Shown: positions 35,906 through 44,879 of the stretch, in pieces
How the letters are laid out: each line of letters starts with the position of its first letter
Numbering within the stretch: the stretch's first letter is position 1
NCBI RefSeq assembly: GCF_004341845.1
Contig: NZ_SLVB01000004.1
Span: forward strand, 434,001 to 498,000
Length of the DNA stretch: 64,000 bases
From: Novosphingobium sp. PhB165
Lineage (GTDB): Bacteria > Pseudomonadota > Alphaproteobacteria > Sphingomonadales > Sphingomonadaceae
Direction: 5' to 3'
Made by a program: the position numbers and the translations under genes
The notes under the pieces: model-generated
What the model was told of the DNA's origin: nothing
The model's input: the letters and a program-made list of their open reading frames with translations, nothing else
Databases searched by the model: none

Positions 35906-38092
35906 CTATTTGCTCCATTTCCGCTGTACTTTCCCATACCGCGTCTTGCGCGTGCCGGGTTTGCCCTCGTTGCTGCGGCCGACGATGGGCGCTTTCTTGT
36001 GGTCGTCCGGAATGCCGAGTTCGCTGGCTTCGAGGCGGCGGATCTCGTCGCGCAGGCGGCCGGCTTCCTCGAATTCGAGGTCGGCGGCGGCGTTGCGCAT
36101 CTTCTTTTCGAGGTCCTCGATATAGGCCCGCAAGTTGTGGCCGACGAGGTTGTTCTCACCCTCGGCATCGATGTCGACGAGCACGCCGTCGCGGCTGGCG
36201 GTGTCTGCCACGATGTCGGCGATGCGGCGCTTGATCGTCTGCGGGGTGATGCCGTGTTCGGTGTTGTATTCTTCCTGCTTGGCACGGCGGCGGTCGGTTT
36301 CCGCGATCGCGCGCTCCATGCTGCCGGTCATGCGATCGGCATAGAGGATCACGCGGCCATCCACGTTACGCGCGGCGCGGCCGATAGTCTGGATCAGGGA
36401 AGTCTCGCTGCGCAGGAAGCCTTCCTTGTCGGCATCGAGGATGCAGACGAGCCCGCATTCGGGAATGTCGAGGCCCTCGCGCAGCAGGTTGATGCCTACC
36501 AGCACATCGTAGACGCCCATGCGAAGATCGCGGATCAGTTCGATGCGTTCCAGCGTCTCGACGTCGCTGTGCATGTAGCGGACGCGCACGCCCGCCTCGT
36601 GCATGAACTCGGTGAGATCCTCGGCCATGCGCTTGGTGAGGGTGGTGACGAGGGTGCGATAGCCGCGCTCGGCCGTGGTTTTGCACTCGACGATGCAGTC
36701 CTGCACCTGATCCTCGACCGGGCGGATTTCCACCGGCGGGTCGATCAGGCCGGTGGGGCGGATCACCTGCTCGGCGAAGACGCCGCCCGATTCGTCCATC
36801 TCCCAGTGGCCGGGAGTCGCGGACACGGCGATGGTCTGCGGGCGCATCGCATCCCATTCGTTGAAGCGCAGCGGGCGATTGTCGATGCAGCTCGGCAGGC
36901 GGAAGCCATACTCGGCCAGCGTGATCTTGCGGCGGTGGTCGCCTTTCGACATGGCACCGATCTGCGGCACCGTCTGGTGGCTTTCGTCCACGAACAGCAG
37001 CGCATTGTCCGGCAGGTATTCGAACAAAGTCGGCGGCGGCTCGCCCGGCAGGCGGCCGGTGAGGAAGCGCGAATAGTTCTCGATTCCCGCGCAGCTTCCG
37101 GTGGCGGCGATCATCTCAAGGTCGAAATTGGTGCGCTGCTCCAGCCGCTGCGCTTCCAGAAGGCGGCCTTCGGCTTCCAGTTCCTTCAGACGCTCGGTCA
37201 GTTCGAAACGGATCGCCTCGCTCGCCTGCTTCATCGTCGGGCCGGGCGTGACGTAGTGCGAGTTCGCGTAGACCCGCACCTTTTCGAGCGCGGAGCCCTT
37301 CTTGCCGGTGAGCGGATCGAACTCGGCGATCTCCTCGATCTCGTCCCCGAAGAACGAGATGCGCCAGGCGGTGTCCTCAAGGTGGGAGGGGAACAGTTCC
37401 AGATTGTCCCCGCGCACGCGGAAGGTGCCGCGCGTGAAGGCCGCGTCGTTGCGCTTGTACTGGAGGGCGACCAGTTTGCGGATGATCTCGCGCTGGTCCT
37501 GCGTTTCGCCGACCTTGAGGTCGAAGATCATCGCCGAATAGGTCTCGACCGAGCCGATGCCGTAGAGGCATGAGACCGAGGCGACGATGATCACGTCGTC
37601 CCGCTCCAGCAATGCCCGCGTCGCCGAGTGGCGCATGCGGTCGATCGCCTCGTTCACCGAGCTTTCCTTCTCGATGTAGGTGTCAGACCGGGCGACGTAG
37701 GCCTCAGGCTGGTAATAATCGTAGTACGAGACGAAGTACTCGACCGCGTTCTCCGGGAAGAAGTCTTTCATCTCGGCATAGAGCTGCGCGGCGAGGATCT
37801 TGTTCGGGGCAAGGATCAGCGCCGGGCGCTGCAGTTCCTCGATCACCTTGGCCATCGTGAACGTCTTGCCCGAGCCCGTTACGCCCAGCAGCACTTGCGT
37901 CTTCTCGCCCTCTCCCGCCGTGGCGACGAGGTCGGCGATGGCCGTCGGCTGGTCTCCGTTCGGTTCGTATTCCGAAACGACCTTGAACGGCCTGCCCGGC
38001 ATCGACTTGTCGGGACGCTGCGGTTTGTGAGGGACGAAAGTGCCCGAGGTATCCGGTTCCTCAAGGCCCCGGCGGATGATCAGCTCTGCCAT
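35906..38092 (-). CDS. uvrB: UvrABC system protein B
   Basis: This 728-residue damage-recognition helicase of nucleotide excision repair carries Walker [13 protein letters not shown] near residue 56, the beta-hairpin [19 protein letters not shown], helicase motif [10 protein letters not shown] and the C-terminal UVR motif [20 protein letters not shown]. The start at 38092 ([11 protein letters not shown]) is preferred over the ATG at 38128. The ribosome site is not obvious. It is divergent from the DUF3617 gene. Confidence 0.96.
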   Translation of the reverse strand: MAELIIRRGLEEPDTSGTFVPHKPQRPDKSMPGRPFKVVSEYEPNGDQPTAIADLVATAGEGEKTQVLLGVTGSGKTFTMAKVIEELQRPALILAPNKILAAQLYAEMKDFFPENAVEYFVSYYDYYQPEAYVARSDTYIEKESSVNEAIDRMRHSATRALLERDDVIIVASVSCLYGIGSVETYSAMIFDLKVGETQDQREIIRKLVALQYKRNDAAFTRGTFRVRGDNLELFPSHLEDTAWRISFFGDEIEEIAEFDPLTGKKGSALEKVRVYANSHYVTPGPTMKQASEAIRFELTERLKELEAEGRLLEAQRLEQRTNFDLEMIAATGSCAGIENYSRFLTGRLPGEPPPTLFEYLPDNALLFVDESHQTVPQIGAMSKGDHRRKITLAEYGFRLPSCIDNRPLRFNEWDAMRPQTIAVSATPGHWEMDESGGVFAEQVIRPTGLIDPPVEIRPVEDQVQDCIVECKTTAERGYRTLVTTLTKRMAEDLTEFMHEAGVRVRYMHSDVETLERIELIRDLRMGVYDVLVGINLLREGLDIPECGLVCILDADKEGFLRSETSLIQTIGRAARNVDGRVILYADRMTGSMERAIAETDRRRAKQEEYNTEHGITPQTIKRRIADIVADTASRDGVLVDIDAEGENNLVGHNLRAYIEDLEKKMRNAAADLEFEEAGRLRDEIRRLEASELGIPDDHKKAPIVGRSNEGKPGTRKTRYGKVQRKWSK

Positions 38093-38201
38093 GGGAGAAC
38101 ATATGGGGTATGTCGCCGGGCCCCGCAATGAGTCATTGGCAGGGCGCGGCGGCCGGTGATACCCCTCAAGGCTTCGGACGACGCGAAGGGATAACGGTTA
38201 C

Positions 38202-38783
38202 ATGGCGCGGATGGCGACGGTTTCGATGGCGTTCCTGGGGCTGGTTCTGGTAGGGGCGACGACTGGTTGCGGCTCGAAGACTGACGATTCGAAGGAGCAG
38301 GCCTCCCGGCAACCGACCCCCGGCGCGAAGTCCATGGACGATGTGAAGCAGGAAGCGGCACAGCTCCAGCGGCCGACACCGGGCCAGTACAAGCAGACGG
38401 TCCAGGTCACCCGCATGGACGTGCCCGGCCTGCCCAGCGAGGCGGCCGAGCAGATGAAGGCGATGATGGCCAAGACCAAAGTCAGCACGTTCTGCCTGAC
38501 CGCCGCCGAAGCCGAAAAGGGCTACCGCGACATGTTCGAGGGGATCGGCAAGGGCAAGGAGTGCACCTATTCGCGCTTCGAGGTTGATGGCGGCAAGCTC
38601 GATGCCCAAATGGACTGCAAGTCCGGCGATCAAGGGCGAGCCGTCATGAAGCTGGCCGGAACCGTCACTGCGGAAGGTTCGGACGTGACGGTCGTCATGG
38701 ACATGTCCGGCGGTCCGGGGCCAAACGGGCAAATGAATATGGCGATGCACACCACCACCCAGCGCATCGGTGACTGTAAATAG
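38202..38783 (+). CDS. DUF3617 lipoprotein
   Basis: The 193-residue protein has a lipoprotein-like signal (LVLVGATTGC, Cys23) followed by a low-complexity linker and a DUF3617 domain (about 55-190). PGQYKQTVQVTRMDVPG and the cysteine pair in FCLTAAEAEKG and KECTYSRFEV are typical; DUF3617 proteins are small envelope proteins of unknown function, abundant in sphingomonads. It is followed by an unrelated hydrolase 28 nt away. Confidence 0.82.
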   Translation: MARMATVSMAFLGLVLVGATTGCGSKTDDSKEQASRQPTPGAKSMDDVKQEAAQLQRPTPGQYKQTVQVTRMDVPGLPSEAAEQMKAMMAKTKVSTFCLTAAEAEKGYRDMFEGIGKGKECTYSRFEVDGGKLDAQMDCKSGDQGRAVMKLAGTVTAEGSDVTVVMDMSGGPGPNGQMNMAMHTTTQRIGDCK

Positions 38784-38811
38784 CGGTGGCTGTGAGTAAC
38801 GAAGGAAAGAA

Positions 38812-39567
38812 GTGAACGGTTCGGCCCCGCGACAGATCGGCATGATGCGCAGCGCTATCGCGCGCCGCGCCGCCTTGGCGCGTGAGCCGCATCCCGAAGG
38901 CGTCCGCAGGCCATCGCTGCGGCTGTTCCTTGCCGAACTCGCCTCGCTGCGCCGGGGCGGGTGGAAGGCGCCCACCGTGGAAAAGGCGCTGCATCCGCAG
39001 CCGGTGATGCTGCTGCCGGGCTTCGGCGCCCATCCCAACCGGATGAAGCCGATGGCGGAGGCACTCGCCGAGGCGGGGCACGAGGTCTACGACTGGGGAC
39101 TGGGGCTCAACCTTGGGCCCAATCCGCAGAACTTCACATTCCTGATGCGCCGCGTGGGCGCTCTGGCCCGGCAGCATCGCCGGCCGGTCGCGCTGGTGGG
39201 CTGGAGTCTGGGCGGCCTGTTCTCGCGAGAGATCGCGCGGCGGGAGCCCGATTGCGTGTCGAAAGTCATCACCATGGGCACGCCCTTCTCGGGCGACCCG
39301 CGCGCCAACAATGCCTGGCGCGCCTATCAGGTGGTGACCGGCCATTCGGTCAATGCGCCGCCGATTGACTGCGATTTCACGGTCAAACCCACGGTGCCGA
39401 CGATCGCGCTGTGGAGCCCGCGCGATGGCGTGATCCACCCGCGCTCGGCCTGCGGCTGGCCGGGAGAACGCGACCGGGCGGTGGCGATCCGCTGCTCGCA
39501 CCTTGGCTTTTCCAGCGATCCGCGCGTGATCGCGGAAGTGCTGCGCCAACTCGACGTCGAGGAATAA
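38812..39567 (+). CDS. Alpha/beta-hydrolase (lipase-like)
   Basis: The 251-residue protein has the nucleophile elbow GWSLGG (serine near residue 130), VMLLPGFGAHPNRMKPMAEA as the N-terminal strand with oxyanion region, WSPRDGVIHP holding the likely aspartate, and CSHLGFSSDP the histidine. It lacks a signal peptide. Similar proteins are annotated as esterases or acyl-glycerol hydrolases; the substrate is unknown. GTG start with AAGGAAAG ahead. Confidence 0.8.
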   Translation: MNGSAPRQIGMMRSAIARRAALAREPHPEGVRRPSLRLFLAELASLRRGGWKAPTVEKALHPQPVMLLPGFGAHPNRMKPMAEALAEAGHEVYDWGLGLNLGPNPQNFTFLMRRVGALARQHRRPVALVGWSLGGLFSREIARREPDCVSKVITMGTPFSGDPRANNAWRAYQVVTGHSVNAPPIDCDFTVKPTVPTIALWSPRDGVIHPRSACGWPGERDRAVAIRCSHLGFSSDPRVIAEVLRQLDVEE

Positions 39568-39577
39568 GCGGGCTGTC

Positions 39578-40471
39578 TCAGGCCATGACGTCGTCGCGGG
39601 GCCGGGACACGGGTGGCCGCGATGCCAGCGAGCACCCTGCACTGGCGGAGATCATCATCGCGACGGCCAGCCACTGAAGGCCCGTCAGCCGTTCATCCAG
39701 CACCAGATAGCCGATGATCGCACCCAATGCGGGGGCCATGCTGCTCAGCAGGCCGACGATCCGGCTGGGAAGCTGCCCCATCGCCCGCATTTCCAGCACA
39801 TAAGGCAGTGCGCTCGACAGCACGGCGACCACCGCGCCCAGTGCCAGCGCATGCAGCGGCAGGCTCGCCGGCGCAGAGGCGAGGCCGAAGGGCACGGTGA
39901 CGAAACAGGCGACTATCATGCCGATCGAGACCGCCGTCGAACCGCCGACCTCGGATGCCCGCCGCCCGCAGAGGATGTAGAGCGCCCAGCAGGTCGCTGC
40001 GCCCAGTGCGAAGAGGATGCCGATGGGGTCGAGCGCTTGGGCGCTTCCCTCCCACGGGATCAGCAGCGCCATGCCGCTGAGCGCCAGGGCTAGCCACAGG
40101 AAGTCCTTCACCGAGCGCGAGGTCGCCAGAACCAGGCTGAGCGGTCCGCAGATCTCGATGGCGACGGCAATGCCGATGGGAATGCGCCGGATCGCCCAGT
40201 AGATCATCAGGTTCATGCCGCCGAGCACCAGCCCGTAGAGCAGCAACCACCGCAACTGCCGCCCGGTCATCCGCGCGCGCCACGGCCGGGCGATGGCCAG
40301 CAGGATTACTGCCGAGATCGTCGTGCGCAGGGCCGCCACGCCCTCTGGCCCGGCGAGTGGGAACAGACTCTTCGCAAAGGCTGCGCCGAGATTGATCGAT
40401 GTCTGCGCGACGATGATGGAGAGGCCGGCGAAAAGGGCAGTGCGGTCGGTTGTAGGGCGCGGCGTCATCAT
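39578..40471 (-). CDS. EamA/DMT-family transporter, RhtA-like
   Basis: The 297-residue protein has about ten hydrophobic helices and two EamA halves. LRTTISAVILLAIARPWRAR and ALPYVLEMRAMGQLPSRIVG match the RhtA branch, which exports threonine, homoserine or similar metabolites. Substrate cannot be inferred. It converges on the hydrolase gene with a 10-nt gap. Confidence 0.87.
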   Translation of the reverse strand: MMTPRPTTDRTALFAGLSIIVAQTSINLGAAFAKSLFPLAGPEGVAALRTTISAVILLAIARPWRARMTGRQLRWLLLYGLVLGGMNLMIYWAIRRIPIGIAVAIEICGPLSLVLATSRSVKDFLWLALALSGMALLIPWEGSAQALDPIGILFALGAATCWALYILCGRRASEVGGSTAVSIGMIVACFVTVPFGLASAPASLPLHALALGAVVAVLSSALPYVLEMRAMGQLPSRIVGLLSSMAPALGAIIGYLVLDERLTGLQWLAVAMMISASAGCSLASRPPVSRPRDDVMA

Positions 40472-40580
40472 GGCGCGATGCCTGCGGGGGGCAAAAAGGG
40501 CAAGTGTGGGATGTCAGTCGCTTCCGGTCGCATAGGGACGGCGCGCGACGGGCAGTGAGCAGACGCTACCCCACTCACAT

Positions 40581-40670
40581 CGTCATCCTGAACTTGTTTC
40601 AGGATCCATTTCGCCACCTACACCGCAGCCTGATTGGCGCGATGGATCCTGAAACAAGTTCAGGATGACG
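40581..40670. repeat. Palindromic repeat with perfect 29-bp arms (family C)
   Basis: Bases 40581-40609 are exactly complementary to 40642-40670 around a 32-nt centre. The arm core is CCTGAACTTGTTTCAGGATC. A degenerate half-copy lies at 56096-56130. It lies in a 325-bp gap with no gene. Confidence 0.93.
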
Positions 40671-40796
40671 GAGGTACGGTGTTGGCAAGCGAATTTCGCT
40701 CACTCATCTCTCGATCATCTGCCGGAGGAAAAGGCGCGCCGTCACCTCTCCTGGATGCCCGGGCGGACGCTCAAAGTGTGCGAGATAGCGGAAGAA

Positions 40797-41180
40797 TTAC
40801 TCCCGGGTGAGCGGAGCCAGCGGCATCACTGCCGCTTCCGCATGACCCACCCAAACCGCCTCTTCGATTTCCGATTGCGTTTCGGGGGTATGCCGGGTGC
40901 GGATATGGAAAACCTCAGTCTCGACGATATGGCCTGCTTCATTGGCTGCCGGTGCCGAAAAGCAGCCGAGGTGGCGAATTTCCCCGTCGATTACCGACAG
41001 GCCAATCTCCTCGCGCAACTCGCGCCGAAGAGCGGATAGCGCGTTCTCGCCATCCTCTATTTTGCCTCCCGCTTGCATGAACCACGCTGTGCCGGTCTTG
41101 CGAACCAGCAGAAGCCTTCCGTCCTCATCGTCGATCAAAGCCGCGGCAATGCGAATGGTGTGATGTGCGCCTTGCTCCAT
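40797..41180 (-). CDS. NUDIX hydrolase
   Basis: The 127-residue protein has a complete Nudix box, GGKIEDGENALSALRRELRE followed by EIGL (residues 38-61). TAWFMQAGG before it and the C-terminal acidic helix fit small 8-oxo-dGTPase-like or general nucleoside diphosphate hydrolases. The substrate is not predictable. It ends 39 nt before the ComM gene begins to read the same way. Confidence 0.88.
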   Translation of the reverse strand: MEQGAHHTIRIAAALIDDEDGRLLLVRKTGTAWFMQAGGKIEDGENALSALRRELREEIGLSVIDGEIRHLGCFSAPAANEAGHIVETEVFHIRTRHTPETQSEIEEAVWVGHAEAAVMPLAPLTRE

Positions 41181-41219
41181 TCAACTGCCGTAGCAGGCAG
41201 GAAAAGCGGTTCAACCGGC

Positions 41220-42740
41220 CTAATTCGTCGGGGGCCGGCGGCGATAGCTGAGCGCTTCGGCCACATGGACCCGCCCTACCTCCGCCGCTCCGGCAAGGTC
41301 CGCGATCGTGCGCGCCACCCGCAGGATGCGGGTATAACCGCGGGCGGAGAGGTGCATGGCCTCGGCCGCCTGCATCAGCAGCTTGCGACCTGCCTCGTCG
41401 GGCGTGGCGTGCGCTTCGAGCAAGTCGCCGTCGAGTTCGGCATTGGTGCGCCTGCCGGTGCCTTCGAGCCGTGCGCCCTGCACCTGCCGTGCGCGGGCGA
41501 CGCGGACGGCGACTTCGGCGTTGCCTTCCTTCGGAGGCGGCAGGGCGAGGTCCACGGCGCGCACGGGATCGACTTCGACATGGAGATCGATACGGTCGAG
41601 CAGCGGGCCGGAGACCTTGCTCTGGTAGTCGGCAGCGCATTTCGGCGCGCGCGAGCAGGCCAGCGCCGTATCGGCAAGATGCCCGCAGCGGCAGGGGTTC
41701 ATCGCCGCGACAAGCTGGACGCGGGCGGGATACGTGACGTGGGCATTGGCACGCGCGACCGAGATTTCTCCAGCTTCCAGCGGCTGGCGCAGCGAATCGA
41801 GCACGGCGCGCTGGAATTCGGGCAATTCGTCGAGGAACAGCACGCCAAGATGCGCCATCGAGACTTCGCCCGGCCGCGCGCGCTGCCCGCCGCCGGTAAG
41901 CGCCGCCATCGAGGCGGAGTGGTGCGGCGAGCGGAACGGGCGTGCGCGGCTGATCCGCCCCTCCTCCAGCGTTCCCGCGACAGAGGCGATCATCGAGACT
42001 TCCAGTGCCTCGGCAGCGGTAAGCTCGGGCAGGATGCCGGGCAGGCACGAGGCGAGCAGCGACTTTCCGGCGCCCGGCGGCCCGCTCATCAGCAGATTGT
42101 GCGATCCGGCGGCGGCGATTTCCAGCGCGCGGCGGGCCACTTCCTGCCCCTTCACTTGCTTGAGGTCCGGCCCGGGCACGGGCGGCGCGGCCTGACCGGG
42201 CGCGGGCCGGGGGAGGACTTGCGTGCCCTTGAGATGGTTGAGCAGGCTAATGAGGTTGGGCGTGGCGACCACGGGCACGCCGTCTTTCCCTTGGCTCACC
42301 CAGCTGGCCTCGGTCCCTTGCGCGGCGGGGCAGATCAGGCCCTGGCCGCGCTCGCTGGCGTGAAGCGCGGCGAGCAGCACGCCGGGGGAGGGGATTACCC
42401 GCCCGTCCAGCGCCAGTTCGCCCACGGCCACGAAATCCGCGAGTTGCTCGGCATCGACCACGCCCATCGCGGCCAGCAGGGAAAGCGCGATCGGCAGGTC
42501 GTAGTGCGAGCCTTCCTTGGGCAGGTCGGCGGGCGAGAGATTGATGGTGATGCGCTTGGGCGGCAGCGCAAGGCCCATGGCGGTCAGCGCCGCGCTGACG
42601 CGCTGCCTGCTTTCGCCCACTGCCTTGTCCGGCAGGCCGACCAGCGCGAATCCGGGCATTCCCGGTGCCACCTGGCATTGAACTTCGACCGAACGCGCCT
42701 CCAACCCCAGGTAGGCGACGGTCGAAACGAGTGCGACCAC
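41220..42740 (-). CDS. YifB/ComM-family Mg-chelatase-like AAA+ ATPase
   Basis: The 506-residue protein has an N-terminal Lon-protease-like S5 fold domain (residues 1-170, GMPGFALVGLPDKAVGES), an AAA+ module (Walker A MSGPPGAGKSLLA near 220, Walker B GVLFLDELPEF) and a C-terminal domain with CRCGHLADTALACSRAP, a zinc-binding-like cluster. ComM drives branch migration during natural transformation. GTG start at 42740. No other competence gene is in view. Confidence 0.9.
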   Translation of the reverse strand: MVALVSTVAYLGLEARSVEVQCQVAPGMPGFALVGLPDKAVGESRQRVSAALTAMGLALPPKRITINLSPADLPKEGSHYDLPIALSLLAAMGVVDAEQLADFVAVGELALDGRVIPSPGVLLAALHASERGQGLICPAAQGTEASWVSQGKDGVPVVATPNLISLLNHLKGTQVLPRPAPGQAAPPVPGPDLKQVKGQEVARRALEIAAAGSHNLLMSGPPGAGKSLLASCLPGILPELTAAEALEVSMIASVAGTLEEGRISRARPFRSPHHSASMAALTGGGQRARPGEVSMAHLGVLFLDELPEFQRAVLDSLRQPLEAGEISVARANAHVTYPARVQLVAAMNPCRCGHLADTALACSRAPKCAADYQSKVSGPLLDRIDLHVEVDPVRAVDLALPPPKEGNAEVAVRVARARQVQGARLEGTGRRTNAELDGDLLEAHATPDEAGRKLLMQAAEAMHLSARGYTRILRVARTIADLAGAAEVGRVHVAEALSYRRRPPTN

Positions 42741-42924
42741 GAAGGACCCTTAGTTTTGGGAGTACCGGCTCTCAGGATTAATGACGGGCGAATTGAGTAC
42801 TTGTCGGGAGTGACATCGCTGACAGGCGCTGTCGATATGCAAAGCGCTACTCAGGCCAATCCTTACATCGTTTTAACCGCAAGTCTCACGGCTTGGGTAA
42901 TGACTTGCGCCGCAGTCTCATCGC
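42741..42924. other. Intergenic leader with no recognised gene
   Basis: Between divergent genes. It must hold both promoters. AT-richer tracts (CTTAGTTTTGGGAGTACC and TTACATCGTTTTAACC) are visible but no clear -35/-10 pair could be assigned. Confidence 0.4.
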
Positions 42925-43701
42925 ATGCGTATTTTCGCCGCTGCCTTGTCTGTTCCGCTGCTGGCCCTGCTGCCGCTGGCTCCCGCATCTGCGTTTTCGC
43001 AGGAGGCGGGGCAGGCGATCGCCTATGAGACGGTGATCTTCGAAGAACCCGGCTATGTGCAGGAGCCGGTGGGCGGCATCGCGGTCGAATCCGTCCCTGC
43101 CGGTGGTGAGCGACTGGTCGATAGCGGCTGGCAGCAGGCGTCGCCTGCGCCGATTCCCAAGGGCATTGCCGCTTACGGTCCGTTCCGGGTGGTCGATGCG
43201 CACCATGCCGCGCTTGTGGGCGTGACCGATTCGCGTAGCCCCGAACGGTTCGCGGCGATGCTGCGGGACTGGCCGGTGATTGCCGAGCTTGAGATGATCG
43301 AGTGCCCGGGCACCGAGGACGATCTGGCCAATTTGCGGCTCGGGCGGATGATTCGCGCCCGGGGAATCGCCACACATGTCCCGGATGGCGGCTCCGTGCG
43401 CTCCGGCGCGGTCGAGCTGTTTCTGGCCGGGGCGCATCGCTACGCCGATCCCGGCGCGGAATTCGCGGTCCATTCGTGGATCGACGATTCGGGGCATGAG
43501 GCCGGCGACTATGCGGCGGATTCGCCCGAAAACCGGCGCTATCTGGACTATTATCGCCAGATGGGCATGGATGCCGGAGAAGCCCGGGCATTCTATGCCA
43601 TGACCAATTCGGTGCCCTTCGAATCGGCGTTGTGGTTCGGATCCGCCGAAATGGGGCGGTGGGTGCCGCTCGATCGCGAGGTTACGGGACCGGGCGCATG
43701 A
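42925..43701 (+). CDS. Secreted ClpP/crotonase-fold-like protein (COG3904-like)
   Basis: The 258-residue protein has a signal peptide (SVPLLALLPLAPASAF). The core GRMIRARGIATHVPDGGSVR followed by SGAVELFLAGAHRY resembles periplasmic ClpP-like proteins, where a Ser after a CxS-type turn is the nucleophile; here the cysteines are missing and only the RSGA serine remains. HSWIDDSGHE could supply the histidine. Function is unknown. It precedes rpmH but is not obviously linked with it. Confidence 0.58.
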   Translation: MRIFAAALSVPLLALLPLAPASAFSQEAGQAIAYETVIFEEPGYVQEPVGGIAVESVPAGGERLVDSGWQQASPAPIPKGIAAYGPFRVVDAHHAALVGVTDSRSPERFAAMLRDWPVIAELEMIECPGTEDDLANLRLGRMIRARGIATHVPDGGSVRSGAVELFLAGAHRYADPGAEFAVHSWIDDSGHEAGDYAADSPENRRYLDYYRQMGMDAGEARAFYAMTNSVPFESALWFGSAEMGRWVPLDREVTGPGA

Positions 43702-43818
43702 ATCGCCTTGTTCGTTCGCGAATCCTTGACTCGCCGCCAGCGCTCCAGTAACGGCGCCGTCTGTTCTGTGGTCATCCTGTGTGGACGGCCCTTTTTATTC
43801 GAATTTTCGAGGACCGTC

Positions 43819-43953
43819 ATGAAGCGCACTTTCCAGCCCAGCCGCCTTGTCCGCGCCCGCCGTCACGGCTTCCGCGCCCGCACGGCGACTGTCGGTGGCC
43901 GCAAGGTGCTTCGTGCGCGCCGCGCTCGCGGCCGCAAGAAGCTGTCGGCCTAA
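43819..43953 (+). CDS. rpmH: 50S ribosomal protein L34
   Basis: The 44-residue basic protein [20 protein letters not shown] is unmistakable. The start at 43819 follows GAGGACC; the longer frame from 43708 is spurious. It heads the conserved rpmH-rnpA-yidD-yidC block, which here is about 16 kb from dnaA rather than beside it. Confidence 0.97.
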   Translation: MKRTFQPSRLVRARRHGFRARTATVGGRKVLRARRARGRKKLSA

Positions 43954-43987
43954 GACCACTTCCGGCCTCACGGCTGGATGCGGCACC

Positions 43988-44055
43988 GGCCCGTGCCGCC
44001 ATCCGATTCGTCGCATGCCCCGTGCGGAGCGAGGAATCGGGTGGCGGCACGGGCC
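43988..44055. other. Long stem between rpmH and rnpA
   Basis: Bases 43988-44009 pair with 44034-44055 (21 of 22) around a 24-nt loop. GCCGCTGTTTGTG follows on the plus strand. It lies directly behind L34 and could attenuate transcription into rnpA or stabilise the rpmH message. Confidence 0.8.
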
Positions 44056-44132
44056 GCCGCTGTTTGTGCCCGGCCTGATCGCCGTCGGTGCATTTGCAGT
44101 CCGTCGCTCCGCTCCCTATCTGCCGGGCTGAC

Positions 44133-44579
44133 ATGACTGCTGCCTACGCCATAATGACCCGCCGGGCGGACTTCGTTGCCGCCAATGCGGGGCTGCGCGT
44201 GGCGCGGCCGGGATTCGTGCTGCTGGCCAGGCCCAACGACGGGCAGGGACAGCGCGCCGGGATCACGGTTACCAAGAAGATCGGCAATGCCGTCGTGCGC
44301 AACCGCATGAAGCGGCGCTTCCGGGCGCTGCTGCGCGAGCTGCTGCCCGAGCATGGCCTTGCCGACACCGACCATGTCCTGATCGGCCGCGAGAACGGCG
44401 TGGAGCGCGATTTCGCGCTCCTGCGCGACGAACTGGTGGCGGCATTGGGGCGTGCGCAGGCGGGCAAGGGCGATCCGCCCAGAAATGCACGCGGCAAGAA
44501 CCGGGGCGGCAAGCGTTCCGGCAAGCCGGACAAATCTGGCCCGAATAAAGCGCCGCAATCGGATAAATCGGCCACGTGA
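44133..44579 (+). CDS. rnpA: Ribonuclease P protein component
   Basis: The 148-residue protein contains the RNA-binding motif [20 protein letters not shown]. It assists the RNase P RNA in tRNA 5' maturation. After about residue 115 it carries a basic tail rich in Lys, Gly and Arg ([17 protein letters not shown]) that is longer than usual. The start at 44133 ([14 protein letters not shown]) is a choice; 44154 is also possible, and neither has a strong ribosome site. The stop overlaps yidD. Confidence 0.93.
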   Translation: MTAAYAIMTRRADFVAANAGLRVARPGFVLLARPNDGQGQRAGITVTKKIGNAVVRNRMKRRFRALLRELLPEHGLADTDHVLIGRENGVERDFALLRDELVAALGRAQAGKGDPPRNARGKNRGGKRSGKPDKSGPNKAPQSDKSAT

Positions 44580-44821
44580 ACAAGGCGTTCGCCTTGCTCG
44601 CCCGGGTTCCCGGATTGTTGCTGATCGGCATCGCCCGGGCCTGGCAGATCGGCCCTTCGCGGGTCCTGCCGCCGTCCTGCCGCTACTCGCCGTCCTGCTC
44701 GCAGTATGCGATCGTGGCGGTCCGCAAGCACGGTGCGATTAAGGGTGGCTGGCTGGCGTTCAAGCGTCTATTGCGCTGCCAGCCTTGGGGTGGGCACGGC
44801 TACGACCCGGTGCCGGACTGA
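44576..44821 (+). CDS. yidD: Membrane protein insertion efficiency factor YidD
   Basis: The 81-residue protein holds the family motif [20 protein letters not shown] with its three cysteines, then [17 protein letters not shown]. The GTG start overlaps the rnpA stop (GTGA). It helps YidC insert proteins. Confidence 0.95.
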   Translation: MNKAFALLARVPGLLLIGIARAWQIGPSRVLPPSCRYSPSCSQYAIVAVRKHGAIKGGWLAFKRLLRCQPWGGHGYDPVPD

Positions 44822-44879
44822 GATGAATAGAGGCAGCGCCTGCCGCTGCCACTGACGGGATTACGACAGGAAAGCCTTG

